A stretch of DNA of 64,000 nt from Streptomyces sp. NRRL B-24484 (lineage in GTDB: Bacteria; Actinomycetota; Actinomycetes; Streptomycetales; Streptomycetaceae): positions 1-64,000 of the forward strand of contig NZ_JOAI01000032.1 of NCBI RefSeq assembly GCF_000717715.1. Reading direction: 5' to 3'. Numbering within the stretch: position 1 is the first letter of the stretch; every line of letters starts with the position of its first letter. Both the position numbers and the translations under genes were made by a program. Below are positions 15,822 to 23,933 of this stretch, one piece after another. The notes below the pieces were generated by a model. That model had not been told where the DNA came from. It ran no database searches and was given only the letters and a program-made list of their open reading frames with translations.

Positions 15822-16229
15822 TCATGCCCGCACCAAGGTGACGCCGTTTGAGGCCGACGCAATGGCCGGCTGGTTGGCGGTCTGGCCCTTGGCCGCGGCG
15901 TACTGGTCCAAGGCCCAGCGGGTGTAGGTGTGCTCCGCCCCATAGACGTGGGTGCTGGCCGCGACGAGGCGCGCCGAACGAGGCCGGGCCAGATCCGGTC
16001 GACCGAACATGATCTCCGCCTGTGCGTCCTGCCAGGCCAGCCGGTACCACAGTGGCGGTGTCGGCGGGCCCTGGGGGCGAGGCGGCAGTGCCGCGTCCTG
16101 CCGTGAGGGCGCTTCCGTCGAGCCACCGGCTTCTGCACTCCGGCGGGGCGCGGTGAGGGCGCCGAGCGCGACCCCGGCGAGGAACAGGAGCAAGGCGGTG
16201 GCGATGGTCAGGTGGTTCATGGCAGCCAT
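15822..16229 (-). CDS. Small membrane-anchored protein
   Basis: 135 residues. One N-terminal transmembrane helix (LTIATALLLFLAGVALGALT) is followed by a short basic stop (APRR), a proline-rich linker and an exported or cytosolic helical tail (WYRLAWQDAQAEIMFGRPDL, TYTRWALDQYAAAKG). The ATG at 16229 has AGGAGG 5-10 bases upstream. It is the last gene of a three-gene leftward operon after the TPR protein and the HTH/zinc protein. The tail shares a TPR-like 'HTYTRWALDQYA' feel with the operon's first product, hinting at interaction. Function unknown. Confidence 0.6.
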   Translation of the reverse strand: MAAMNHLTIATALLLFLAGVALGALTAPRRSAEAGGSTEAPSRQDAALPPRPQGPPTPPLWYRLAWQDAQAEIMFGRPDLARPRSARLVAASTHVYGAEHTYTRWALDQYAAAKGQTANQPAIASASNGVTLVRA

Positions 16230-16281
16230 CAGGTCCTCCTGGGCATGGTCGGGAATGCAGGCGAGCAAGGTGGGGGCTGAA

Positions 16282-17643
16282 TCAGCCGACCGAGGGGGCG
16301 GGCCGACGCACGGCGGCCTGGGCCTGCTCCAGGCAGTCCGGGCAGAGTGCGACGTCGGGCTCTTGGCCGCGGCCGGGACGGCGGCAGGTGGAGATCGCGC
16401 AGCGCCAGGTGGGCTGCTGCTCCGGCACGAGCGCATCGGCGCTGTGGGGCATGCGCGCGGGGGTGGGCGCGAGGTCGGCGAGCGCCTCGATGTCCGCGGC
16501 GATAGCGGCCTCAGCTCGGAGGGCAGCGCGCTCGGCCTGGCGAAAGCCGCAGGCGGAGCAGTCGGCGCCGCTGGTCAGGATCACGCCACGCTCGCAGTCC
16601 GGCAGCTCGCAGTCGTGGCCCATCTCCAGGACGGTGGCCAGGAACCCCACCGGGCGCTTGATCGCGTAGGGGTCGCCCTCCGGCAGCAGCATGCGTTCGG
16701 GGCCCTGGGCTCGGAGCCAGCCGCCATGGACGCGGGCTTGGACGTGGGCGGCGGTCCGGCCACAACGCAGGAGGTCGCGGACCCGGTCCCGGATCAGCTT
16801 TGGGGTTCGCCCGCGCTCCCATAGGCCGAGGGCGTCGAGGACGGCGTAGGCCTCGCTCTCCCCAGTCAGTGGGCGCGCCGGTGTGGTGCGGGTCGTACGG
16901 GGTCGAGGGCTCTTGGTTGTCGTCGCGGCCGCGCCGCCCTTGGCGGAGTGCCCTTCCGTGCGGGTGCCTGCGCGCGTGCGTGCGCGCGCAAAACCACCCG
17001 TCACCTGGCCTTCGGCCGTCCGGAAGGCGTCTGGAAGAGGGGTGTAGACAGGGCTATAGATATTGGGCGTCGTGGGTGACGCCAGGGTCGCGTCACCCAC
17101 GACGCCAGGGGTGGCGTCACCGGTGACGCCACCCTCCTGTGCGCGGGCTGCACCCAGGGCCCGGGTGCTGACCCCCTTCGGAACGCCGCCGCGGTGCTGG
17201 TAGCCGGCCCGCTTCTTCGCCTCCACCCGCTGCGCCCGCCGGGCCTTGGCGACGTCGGCCGCCTTGGTGCCGGGCGGCAGCGGGTCGCTCCAGACCGCGC
17301 TCCCCTGCCACATCACGCCGGCGTCGTGAAGGTGGTAGATCGAGGCTTCATGGTTGCCGGGGTGCAGGGGGTCCATCCGCTCCTCGACGGTGACCATTCC
17401 GGCGACCTCCATCTCGTCGAGGGTGCGGTCGAGAGTGGAGATGCTGACGCCGAGCTGGCGGGCCAGCTCGCGCCGGTAGGGGTGGCCGAGGGTGGTGTCG
17501 CGGCCCTGGGTGTCGGCGTAGCTGACGAGGATCGCGTACAGAGTCCGCGCGTTGCAGCTGTAGCGGGGGTCGCACATCCACCGGTTGGCGACCATTCCGA
17601 AGGGGAGGTTGCCGCCTCGGCGGACCTCCGGCTTGAGGCTCAC
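16282..17643 (-). CDS. Plasmid replication-type HTH protein with C-terminal zinc motifs
   Basis: 453 residues from a GTG that overlaps the previous stop (GTGA). Residues about 12-110 form a winged helix-turn-helix like HTH_36/RepA N-terminal domains: SCNARTLYAILVSYADTQGR, HPYRRELARQLGVSISTLDR and EMEVAGMVTVEERM. A disordered Ser/Pro/Thr stretch follows, then a helical domain (YAVLDALGLWERGRTPKLIR). The C-terminus has Cys pairs CELPDCERG...GADCSACG and CAISTCRRP...CPDC, probably two zinc sites. A replication initiator or plasmid regulator is inferred. Nested inverted repeats lie inside the gene at 17068-17133 beside an AT-rich spot. The protein at 61032-63671 has a matching layout. Confidence 0.6.
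   Translation of the reverse strand: MSLKPEVRRGGNLPFGMVANRWMCDPRYSCNARTLYAILVSYADTQGRDTTLGHPYRRELARQLGVSISTLDRTLDEMEVAGMVTVEERMDPLHPGNHEASIYHLHDAGVMWQGSAVWSDPLPPGTKAADVAKARRAQRVEAKKRAGYQHRGGVPKGVSTRALGAARAQEGGVTGDATPGVVGDATLASPTTPNIYSPVYTPLPDAFRTAEGQVTGGFARARTRAGTRTEGHSAKGGAAATTTKSPRPRTTRTTPARPLTGESEAYAVLDALGLWERGRTPKLIRDRVRDLLRCGRTAAHVQARVHGGWLRAQGPERMLLPEGDPYAIKRPVGFLATVLEMGHDCELPDCERGVILTSGADCSACGFRQAERAALRAEAAIAADIEALADLAPTPARMPHSADALVPEQQPTWRCAISTCRRPGRGQEPDVALCPDCLEQAQAAVRRPAPSVG
17068..17133 (-). repeat. Nested GGTGACGCC inverted repeats within the HTH/zinc gene
   Basis: Arms 17068-17082 and 17090-17104 are perfect 15-base inverted repeats (CGTCGTGGGTGACGC and its complement) around a seven-base loop. 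Six bases further on is a perfect 24-base palindrome (17110-17133, half site GGTGGCGTCACC). All four half sites contain GGTGACGC. An AT-rich patch (CTATAGATATT, 17054-17064), unusual here, adjoins. The layout suggests an origin or an autoregulatory site read inside the coding sequence. Confidence 0.65.
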
Positions 17644-18143
17644 ACCGCCACCACCGATCGAGCAGGCGCCGGGCGGGCGTGGTCCCTGACGGGGGCAGTG
17701 AGCGTGGTGTGGGCGAGCTCTGCCAGACCGGGGATCGCGTCCGGCGCCGCGGGAACGGAGCAGCGGCTGCGGTGGTGGGAGGCGCTGACGAAGCAGGCCA
17801 GGGCGCGCTGGTGCTCGCCGGCCAGGACGTAGACCTGTCCGAGGATTTCGAGTGCCTCGGCGGTGTGGGGGTGGTCGGGGCCGTGGCGCCGGTCGGTGTC
17901 GTCGACGTGGAGGGTGGCCAGCCGGACGGCGTCCGCGACGCGGCGGGTGCGCAGGGCGGTCGCGATGTGGAGTCGGGCTACGGCGGTGGCTGTCGGCGGC
18001 GCTGCGGTTGTCGACGGTGCCGGCTCCGAGGCGGGTGGCGGTGTCGGAGCGGTCCGGGCGGGACGGCAGAGCGCGGCCCGGATGCGGTCGATGATGCTGG
18101 GGCGCCGGTGCTCGGTGCGGCCGGTGGCTGTGGTTCTGGTCAT
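17640..18143 (-). CDS. TPR-like protein, first gene of the leftward operon
   Basis: 167 residues from the ATG at 18143. A basic N-terminus (RRPSIIDRIRAALCRPAR) and a Pro/Ala/Thr linker precede a helical part with a TPR-like unit (HPHTAEALEILGQVYVLAGE, HQRALACFVSASHHR). It may act as an adaptor. Its stop overlaps the next start by four bases. Upstream lies the long repeat at 18184-18218, a copy of which (inverted) stands before the rightward secretion operon, so the two operons are probably regulated together. Confidence 0.6.
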   Translation of the reverse strand: MTRTTATGRTEHRRPSIIDRIRAALCRPARTAPTPPPASEPAPSTTAAPPTATAVARLHIATALRTRRVADAVRLATLHVDDTDRRHGPDHPHTAEALEILGQVYVLAGEHQRALACFVSASHHRSRCSVPAAPDAIPGLAELAHTTLTAPVRDHARPAPARSVVAV

Positions 18144-18183
18144 GGATGACTCCCCGCTCGTGGATCTTCGCGTTGAGTCAGAG

Positions 18184-18218
18184 AACCCCGCGGCTCTCAC
18201 CGGTTTTCTGCCCAAGGA
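18184..18218 (-). promoter_or_regulatory. Left arm of a ~35-bp inverted repeat framing the control region
   Basis: AACCCCGCGGCTCTCACC (18184-18201) continues as GGTTTTCTGCCC and matches the reverse complement of 19086-19120 over its whole length except one extra A. It stands about 40 bases upstream of the leftward start (18143). It includes a CTCACCGG word related to the GGTGAGTT array, so it may be promoter plus operator. Confidence 0.65.
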
Positions 18219-18253
18219 AGGGCTCTCACGTCACGGCTGCATAACGGGCGGGC

Positions 18254-19051
18254 GGTGAGTTCCTCGGTCCCGGTGAGTTGAGGTTCGGTGAGTTGGCGGC
18301 TGGCTGCCGAGCTGTGGTTCGCGGCGGGCGGCTGGCGCGGGCGGGCTCCGACGACGAGGGTGTCGGGCGGGTGCGTTCGCAGTCGCACAGTCGCAGCGTT
18401 CGGGCAGTCGCAGGGCGCCGTCGCAGGTGCAGTCGGAGGGTCCGGGCTGCATCCGGTGTTGCAGTGTGGGGTCGCACCCACGGGGCGCTGAACCGGTTGT
18501 GACGCGCCGTCGGGTGCGATCTGCAACGGCCAATGCAGTTACATGGAGTTACTGATCCTCGTCGCTGCGCGCCTGCGCACCCTGGTGGTGAACCTGCTTC
18601 CCGCACCGGCTGCAGATGTGCGATCGGCAGCCGTCGGCTCCGCCCGGATCGGGGTTAGTGGGCGATGCGTCCGAGGAGCGTGCCGGGACGCTGCACCGGC
18701 GATCGCAGGCACCCCTCCGTGCGGGCCAGGTCGTCTGCGCCGTCCGGTCGCAGCTGTCTGATGCGAGATCGCCGGTTGCCATCCGTAGCGGGTCGAGGAT
18801 TGGTGACCCGGTGAGTTTCGGGGAGGCCGGTGACCTGGGTCGGTGAGTTTCGCGGGACACCGCCGGGAGGACCGGTGAGTTTCGGGTGCGGCTGAGACTG
18901 CGGGCCGGTGAGTTCGGCAGGACTGCCGAGGCGGAGCCGGTGAGTTTGGCTGCGGCGAGCCCGCCGGGGCCGGTGAGTTTGGTGCGCGGTGCCGGTGAGT
19001 TTCCCGTCCCAAACTCCCCATCGCAGGTCAGAGGGCTTGTGAGAACTCACC
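18254..19051 (+). repeat. GGTGAGTT iteron-like array B
   Basis: GGTGAGTT starts at 18254, 18272, 18287, 18810, 18842, 18874, 18907, 18939, 18972 and 18994, with an inverted copy AACTCACC at 19044-19051. From 18810 on most are GGTGAGTTT preceded by CC, and several are about 32 bases apart (18810, 18842, 18874, 18907, 18939, 18972). No gene with credible codon bias covers this region. It also contains GCAGTCGCA words (18379-18412). It fits a replication origin or a large operator cluster. Confidence 0.8.
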
Positions 19052-19085
19052 GGGCGGCGTTGTGCATCCGTTACCGGAAGGCGCG

Positions 19086-19120
19086 TTCCTGGGCAGAAAA
19101 CCGGTGAGAGCCGCGGGGTT
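19086..19120 (+). promoter_or_regulatory. Right arm of the ~35-bp inverted repeat
   Basis: TTCCTGGGCAGAAAACCGG and the following GAGAGCCGCGGGGTT mirror 18184-18218. It ends 43 bases before the start of the secretion operon (19164). TTGGGC/CTGGGC may act as a -35 box. Because of this repeat both adjacent frames would read GRKPVRAAGF if translated, which is a by-product and not a shared protein. Confidence 0.65.
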
Positions 19121-19163
19121 TCCTCATGTCGACAGCTTGAGTCGACCACCCGAGAGGGACCCG

Positions 19164-20261
19164 ATGCCCGTGTTCTCCTTGCGCCGGAATCCGCCTGACG
19201 CGGCGTCCGGCGCTCCGACGCTCGCAGCAGATCAGCTGCGCCGCCGGGGCCGGCTGGCCCGCGTCGGCCGCTACGTTCTGTGGGCCTCCATCGCGTGCGG
19301 TCCTGTGGCGCTGGTGGCCGTCGTTCCGCTGGCGTCCGCGCTCGGCCAGCCCGTCGTCCAGGCGGCGCCGCCTGCTCCCACTGTGATCCCCGCGCCGACC
19401 GGGTACGCGGAGGTCTTCGTCGATCTGTGGCTGCGAAGCAGTGCGCAGTCGACCACTGCGACGGATGCGGTGCACTCGATGGCCCCGGGCGTCGACCTTC
19501 CGCAGCCCTCCGACAAGACTCCGATGTCGGTACAGAGAGTAGTCGCTGTGCGATCGCAGCCGATGGGTGGTCGCACCTGGCTGGTGACGGTCGCAGCGAC
19601 GATCAAGGTCACTGCAACGGCTGATGCAGCGGACTCAGCGCAGCCGTCGCAGCAGCCCGGGTCGGTGTCGCAGCCGGGGCAGTCGCAGCCCGGCCGCGGG
19701 TCGCAGCAGGCCGACTCGCTGACCGTCCGGTACTACGCGGTGCCGGTGTCGATGGTGCGCGGTGCTTCGAGCGGAGGGGCTCCCGATGCTCTGGCCGTCA
19801 CGTCGGTCCCGGCTCAGGTGGCCGGCCCGCTGGCGCTGTCCGGCAGCGACGGGACGACCGGGCCCTACGGCACCCAGGTCCAGCAGGGCCCGCTGCAGCA
19901 GGCGGTCTCCGAGTACCTCACCGCGTACCTGAGCGGTGTCGGCGAGTCCTCCCGCTACTTGTCTCCCGGTGTGAAGATCCCGCCCGCCGGAGCCGTCTAC
20001 CGCAAGGTCGAGCTGCAGACGCTGTCCGCCCGCACAACCGTGCCCGTGGCTCCTGCCGACGGCGCGGTGCTCGACGTCCTGGCCGAGGTCCGCGCAACCG
20101 ACGCCGCCGGCCAGTGGCCGCTGGCGTACCCGCTGCAGCTGAAGGCCCGCGCCGGCCGCTGGGAGATCGCCGCCGTCGCACCCGCCGCTCCCGCGGCCTC
20201 CCCGTCCTCTTCCGCTTCTCCGGCTGCCCCGGCGCCGACCGCTTCTCACGAGGTGCACTGA
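19164..20261 (+). CDS. TcpC/VirB8-like conjugation protein
   Basis: 365 residues. One transmembrane helix near the N-terminus (YVLWASIACGPVALVAVVPL, residues about 36-60) places the rest outside the membrane. The exported part has two similar NTF2-like halves typical of TcpC (conjugative transposon protein family): GYAEVFVDLWLRSS...TWLVTVAATIKV and LQQAVSEYLTAYLSGVGE...LDVLAEVRATDAAGQWPLAY, LQLKARAGRWEIA. A Ser/Gln/Gly-rich insert separates them. TcpC proteins are the VirB8-like assembly hub of Gram-positive conjugation channels. The ATG at 19164 has GAGAGGGA upstream. It is first in an eight-gene run and its stop shares one base with the next start. Confidence 0.75.
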   Translation: MPVFSLRRNPPDAASGAPTLAADQLRRRGRLARVGRYVLWASIACGPVALVAVVPLASALGQPVVQAAPPAPTVIPAPTGYAEVFVDLWLRSSAQSTTATDAVHSMAPGVDLPQPSDKTPMSVQRVVAVRSQPMGGRTWLVTVAATIKVTATADAADSAQPSQQPGSVSQPGQSQPGRGSQQADSLTVRYYAVPVSMVRGASSGGAPDALAVTSVPAQVAGPLALSGSDGTTGPYGTQVQQGPLQQAVSEYLTAYLSGVGESSRYLSPGVKIPPAGAVYRKVELQTLSARTTVPVAPADGAVLDVLAEVRATDAAGQWPLAYPLQLKARAGRWEIAAVAPAAPAASPSSSASPAAPAPTASHEVH

Positions 20262-20584
20262 TGAACACCCACGACGTCATGCTGGCCGGCGCGCTCAAGA
20301 ACATCGGCGACTCCTGGTCCGTGACAGCCCTGGACTGGGTCAGCAAGTTCCTGATGGTCGCCCTGGTGCTGGTCTGCCTGGTCCAGGTCATCCGCAAGAT
20401 GTCCATCAAGGCCGGCCTGGGCGCGGTCATCGGACTGGTGCTCTGCTGGGCGGTCTTCTCCGGCCGCTACTCGCTGAGCAACATCGTCGAGACCGAGTTC
20501 AAGGACCCCGGCGCCAGCCAGTCCTCCGTCCAGGGCATGGGCGCCGTGCGTGAGCTGCCCCCGGTCTTCCAGGGCCGACTGTGA
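20261..20584 (+). CDS. Small two-helix membrane protein of the conjugation channel
   Basis: 107 residues, start overlapping the previous stop (TGATG). Two hydrophobic helices: WVSKFLMVALVLVCLVQVIR and IKAGLGAVIGLVLCWAVFSG. The position between TcpC and TcpE and the size fit TcpD-like or VirB2/VirB3-like small hydrophobic proteins, though sequence alone does not prove which. It probably lies in the cytoplasmic membrane as part of the channel. Its stop overlaps the following GTG start. Confidence 0.6.
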   Translation: MNTHDVMLAGALKNIGDSWSVTALDWVSKFLMVALVLVCLVQVIRKMSIKAGLGAVIGLVLCWAVFSGRYSLSNIVETEFKDPGASQSSVQGMGAVRELPPVFQGRL

Positions 20585-21285
20585 GCAGCGCCGCGCAGCC
20601 CAAGGTCGGGCGCAGCTACACCCGGGCTCGTCGGCACCCGTGGGTGCTCGGCCGGCTGGGCGACTTCCGGCTCCCGATGGGGCCGTACACGCCGCCGCAG
20701 CTGATCATCGCCTCGGTCGGTGCGTTCTTCCTGATCAAGACCGCTACCTGGTGGGCGCCGACCTTGGGCCCGTTCCCGGTCGTCGTCTGGGCAGTGGCGA
20801 TCTGGGCTGCGCGGCACTCGCGCGTCGGTGGGCGCTCGTTCGGCCCCGCCGTCCTGGACGCGGCCGCCCTGATGGTCGCGCCGCGAGGCGGCCGAATCGG
20901 CGGCCGGCCAGTGCGACCGGTTCCGGCGGTCTGGCTCCGCGGGGGGTTCGGCATCGAGGAGGCCGACGGCGAGGAGGAGATCCGCACCCTCCAGGCAGCC
21001 AGGTCGGCCACCACCACTGAGGTTTCCACCCCGGTGCCGGTCCGTCCGAAGAGGCCGACTGCGCCCGCACCGGCGAAGGCCGCTCCGGGTGTGCCGGCCC
21101 GGACACGCCCCCAGCGTCCTGCTCCGCCGGCGCCTGCCCCGTCATCTCGGGGCCGGAGCCGCCGCCACGCGGTTCCCGAGGCCGCGCCGCCCAGCGGTCC
21201 GGCCCCGACCGCACTCGAACTTCTGCTCGCCGGCGCGGCGAGCGACAGCACCACGACGAACGCAGCGAGGGGGACTTCCCGATGA
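20581..21285 (+). CDS. TcpE/PrgI-like conjugation membrane protein
   Basis: 234 residues from a GTG overlapping the previous stop by four bases. Residues 10-30 are basic (GRSYTRARRHPWVLGRLGDF); two close membrane helices follow (PQLIIASVGAFFLIKTATWW and FPVVVWAVAIWAARHSRVGG), the arrangement of TcpE-family proteins. The C-terminal half is a long Pro/Ala/Arg-rich cytosolic tail, unusual for TcpE, which is normally only the short N-terminal part. The stop overlaps the ATG of the VirB4-like gene (ATGA). Confidence 0.7.
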   Translation: MSSAAQPKVGRSYTRARRHPWVLGRLGDFRLPMGPYTPPQLIIASVGAFFLIKTATWWAPTLGPFPVVVWAVAIWAARHSRVGGRSFGPAVLDAAALMVAPRGGRIGGRPVRPVPAVWLRGGFGIEEADGEEEIRTLQAARSATTTEVSTPVPVRPKRPTAPAPAKAAPGVPARTRPQRPAPPAPAPSSRGRSRRHAVPEAAPPSGPAPTALELLLAGAASDSTTTNAARGTSR

Positions 21286-23933
21286 GGGTTCCGATCCGGC
21301 ACATCCACGGTCACCTGGTGTGGTCCACGGCTGGCACCGTTTGGGCGATGTGGCGCCTGCAGCCGATTGGCTCGCGGTACGCGCCTGCCCTGGAGCGCGA
21401 GGAGATCCTCACCCGCGTCACCTCCCTGGTGAGGTCCCTGGAGGGCGCCGCCCGGCTGTACTCGCTGTGCGCCGCGGTCGACCCGGGAGAGGTTGCGCTG
21501 CGTATGACCGAGGGCGTCGACACCGCTCGCTTTCCGGCCGCGGCTGAGACCGCGCACGCCACCCTGCAGCTGCTCGACGGCGCGGAGATGCACCGGCGGA
21601 CCCTGTGGCTCGCCCTGCCGCTGCGCGTCGGTGACCGCGGCGCCCAGCTCGCGGCCGTCGCCAACTCCGCCTGGGCGCAGCTCGGCGAGTCGGTCGGCGA
21701 GCCCGCTCCGCCGGTCTCCCGGGAGGAGGTCCGTGCTTATCGGGCGGCGGCCGCGCAGGTGGAGGCCGGCTTCGGTGGCGGGCTGACGATGCGTCGGGCC
21801 ACGCCGGCCGAGATCGTGTGGATTCACGAGCACTCGGTGCGCCGGGGCATGGGTGAGCCGCTGCTGCTGGAGGCCGAGCGGTCGGGGCTTCGCGGCGGTC
21901 GGATGCTGAACGGGGTGCTGCGTTCCCCTTCCTATGCCGACCTGGGTCAGGTCCGGCTGCAGGAGGGCGGGCAGAGCACGAGCCCGGCGGTGGTGCGCGG
22001 GGTTCGCTCGTTGGCGAACCGCGTCGCCGGCGCGGCGTTCAACCGGCTCTGGCTCGAGGTGGAGACGGAGGAGGGGTTCGGCTACCAGGCGCACCTGGCG
22101 CTGACCGAGATCCCGCGCCGTGTCGCTGCCCGCTCGGCGGACGTCCTGGCGCAGCTGGAGCAGCTCGATTACCCGGTCGACGCGGTGATCGACCTCAACA
22201 TTGTCGACGGGGCGAAGGCCCGGCAGCAGATCGCGAAGAAGAAGCGCGAGCTGATTGACCAGGCCGAGCAGTGGTCGGCGCACCCGGAGGGCACCCCGAA
22301 CTCGATCTTCGGCTCTGCGGAGGAGCTGGGCGAGGAGGAGGCGCTGCTTGCGGCGAGCAGCGTGGAGCGCGAGGTGCAGTCGGTGACCGTGCTGAGTGTG
22401 TGGGGTTCGCAGCCGGAGGAGTGCGACCGGCGGGCCCGCGACCTGAAGGCGCAGCTCGCCGGTGTGAACTACAAGGTGGTGCGGCCTCGCGGTTCGCAGG
22501 CCAGGCTGTTCGCGTTCGGCCTGCCCGGCGCCGGGCCGACGGCGCGGCTGCGGGAGTACACCCAGTACCAGCTCACTGAGGACTGGGCGATGGGCGGCGC
22601 TCTGACGGGCGGTGACATCGGTGACGTGATGGGGCCGATGGTCGGCATCAGCCGGGACACCGGTACCTGGCGGCCGCTGCTGATCGACCTGGCCGGCGCC
22701 GTGCTGCGCAACGTGTCGGCGTCGCTGGGGGTGATCGGCGACCTGGGCAGCGGCAAGTCGGTGCTGCTGAAGATGCTGACGGTCGGCCTGGTCGACCGTG
22801 GGCACCGGGCGATCGTGGTGGACCGCACGCCGCTGCGGGAGTGGGACGTCTTCGCCCGGGCTGCGGCGCCGGGCCGGTGCCAGGTGATCGATGCCGCGGA
22901 GGCGAAGCTCTCCCTGGACCCGCTGCGGGTGCTGCCTGCCGGGCAGGGTGAGCACGCCGCCTTCAGCTACCTGACGCTGCAGCTCGGGATCGGTCCGATG
23001 ACTGTGGCCGGCGCGGTGCTCGACCGGGCCGTCAAGGCGGCCGCCCGCTCGGACCGGCCGGCGATGGCCCGGGTCATGGAGGAGCTCGAGGCCCTGGCCG
23101 GCGAGGAGGGTCCGCGCGGGCAGGAGGCGCTGGGCGTCCTGGACATGCTGCGGATCGTCTCCGACGCTCCTCTGGCGCGCCTGGTGTTCGACGAGTCGCT
23201 GCCCGCGCTGTCGCTGAGCGGCGACCTGAACGCCGACCTGGTTGTCATCACCACCCGCGGGCTGAAGCTCCCGCCGAAGGAGGCCCTCGGCAATCCGGAG
23301 ATTCTCCGTGCGCAGCCGCTGGAGGCGCTGATCGGCCGGGCCGTTCTGTACCTGATCGCGGCGGTGGCCAGGCAGGTGGCGTTCACCGACCAGAAGCGGT
23401 TCTGCGCGCTGGTCTTCGACGAGTGCTACTGGCTGACGAGCAGCCACGAGGGGCACTCTCTGGTCTCCGAGGTTGTCCACGACGGCCGCAAGCACCGCGC
23501 CTCCGTGATGCTCGGCGGCCACGACCGTGACGATCTGGGCGACGAGACGGTCCGCGGTCTGCTGTCCTACCGGTTCCTCGCCCGCACTGCCGACCGGGAG
23601 CTTGCCCGCAAGGGCCTCGCGTTCCTGGGCCTGTCCCCCGATGACGAGCAGGCGGTGCGCCTGGTCACCTCAGGGCTGTCGCCCGCGGGCGTCGCCGGAC
23701 GCGAGGGCGAGATGCTCCTGCGCGACTCCGCCAGGCAGGTCGGACGCGTCCAGGTCGTCATCCCGCCGGTTGAGCGGGTGCAGGCCGGCATCAGCACCAC
23801 GCCCACTGATGAGGGTGCCCGGCGCCCCGCCGACAACCGTGCCCCGGTCGGGCCGCGCCGCCGCGTGACCGCTGGCCGGGGCACCCGTCGCACCACCCTG
23901 ACCAAGCCGCTCGCCGAGGGGGTGAAGCAGTGA
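21282..23933 (+). CDS. VirB4/TcpF-like conjugation ATPase
   Basis: 883 residues. The N-terminal half is the VirB4-type membrane-associated region (LVWSTAGTVWAMWRLQPIGS; later VLSVWGSQPEECDRRARDLK). The C-terminal half is a RecA-like ATPase with Walker A at residues about 485-496 (VIGDLGSGKSVLLKM), Walker B near 709-718 (ALVFDECYWL), and SVMLGGHDRDDL downstream. VirB4 ATPases energise assembly and function of type IV secretion channels. The length matches the family. Start and stop overlap both neighbours by four bases (ATGA, GTGA), showing tight translational coupling inside the channel operon. Confidence 0.85.
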   Translation: MRVPIRHIHGHLVWSTAGTVWAMWRLQPIGSRYAPALEREEILTRVTSLVRSLEGAARLYSLCAAVDPGEVALRMTEGVDTARFPAAAETAHATLQLLDGAEMHRRTLWLALPLRVGDRGAQLAAVANSAWAQLGESVGEPAPPVSREEVRAYRAAAAQVEAGFGGGLTMRRATPAEIVWIHEHSVRRGMGEPLLLEAERSGLRGGRMLNGVLRSPSYADLGQVRLQEGGQSTSPAVVRGVRSLANRVAGAAFNRLWLEVETEEGFGYQAHLALTEIPRRVAARSADVLAQLEQLDYPVDAVIDLNIVDGAKARQQIAKKKRELIDQAEQWSAHPEGTPNSIFGSAEELGEEEALLAASSVEREVQSVTVLSVWGSQPEECDRRARDLKAQLAGVNYKVVRPRGSQARLFAFGLPGAGPTARLREYTQYQLTEDWAMGGALTGGDIGDVMGPMVGISRDTGTWRPLLIDLAGAVLRNVSASLGVIGDLGSGKSVLLKMLTVGLVDRGHRAIVVDRTPLREWDVFARAAAPGRCQVIDAAEAKLSLDPLRVLPAGQGEHAAFSYLTLQLGIGPMTVAGAVLDRAVKAAARSDRPAMARVMEELEALAGEEGPRGQEALGVLDMLRIVSDAPLARLVFDESLPALSLSGDLNADLVVITTRGLKLPPKEALGNPEILRAQPLEALIGRAVLYLIAAVARQVAFTDQKRFCALVFDECYWLTSSHEGHSLVSEVVHDGRKHRASVMLGGHDRDDLGDETVRGLLSYRFLARTADRELARKGLAFLGLSPDDEQAVRLVTSGLSPAGVAGREGEMLLRDSARQVGRVQVVIPPVERVQAGISTTPTDEGARRPADNRAPVGPRRRVTAGRGTRRTTLTKPLAEGVKQ

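Noticed and set aside
18810..18980. The ~32-base spaced repeats as a CRISPR array
   Set aside because: Repeats are only 8-9 bases, not 24-40, spacing units are not spacer-like and no cas genes are present.
18197..19107. Several open frames across the 18.2-19.1 kb region sharing GRKPVRAAGF or WAENR ends
   Set aside because: The shared peptides come from the long inverted repeat and the GGTGAGTT words; codon bias is poor and frames conflict.
20616..23522. 968-codon minus-strand open frame opposite the TcpE and VirB4-like genes
   Set aside because: Frequent Arg/Pro/Gln low-complexity composition and the strong plus-strand domain matches show that it is a complementary-strand artefact.
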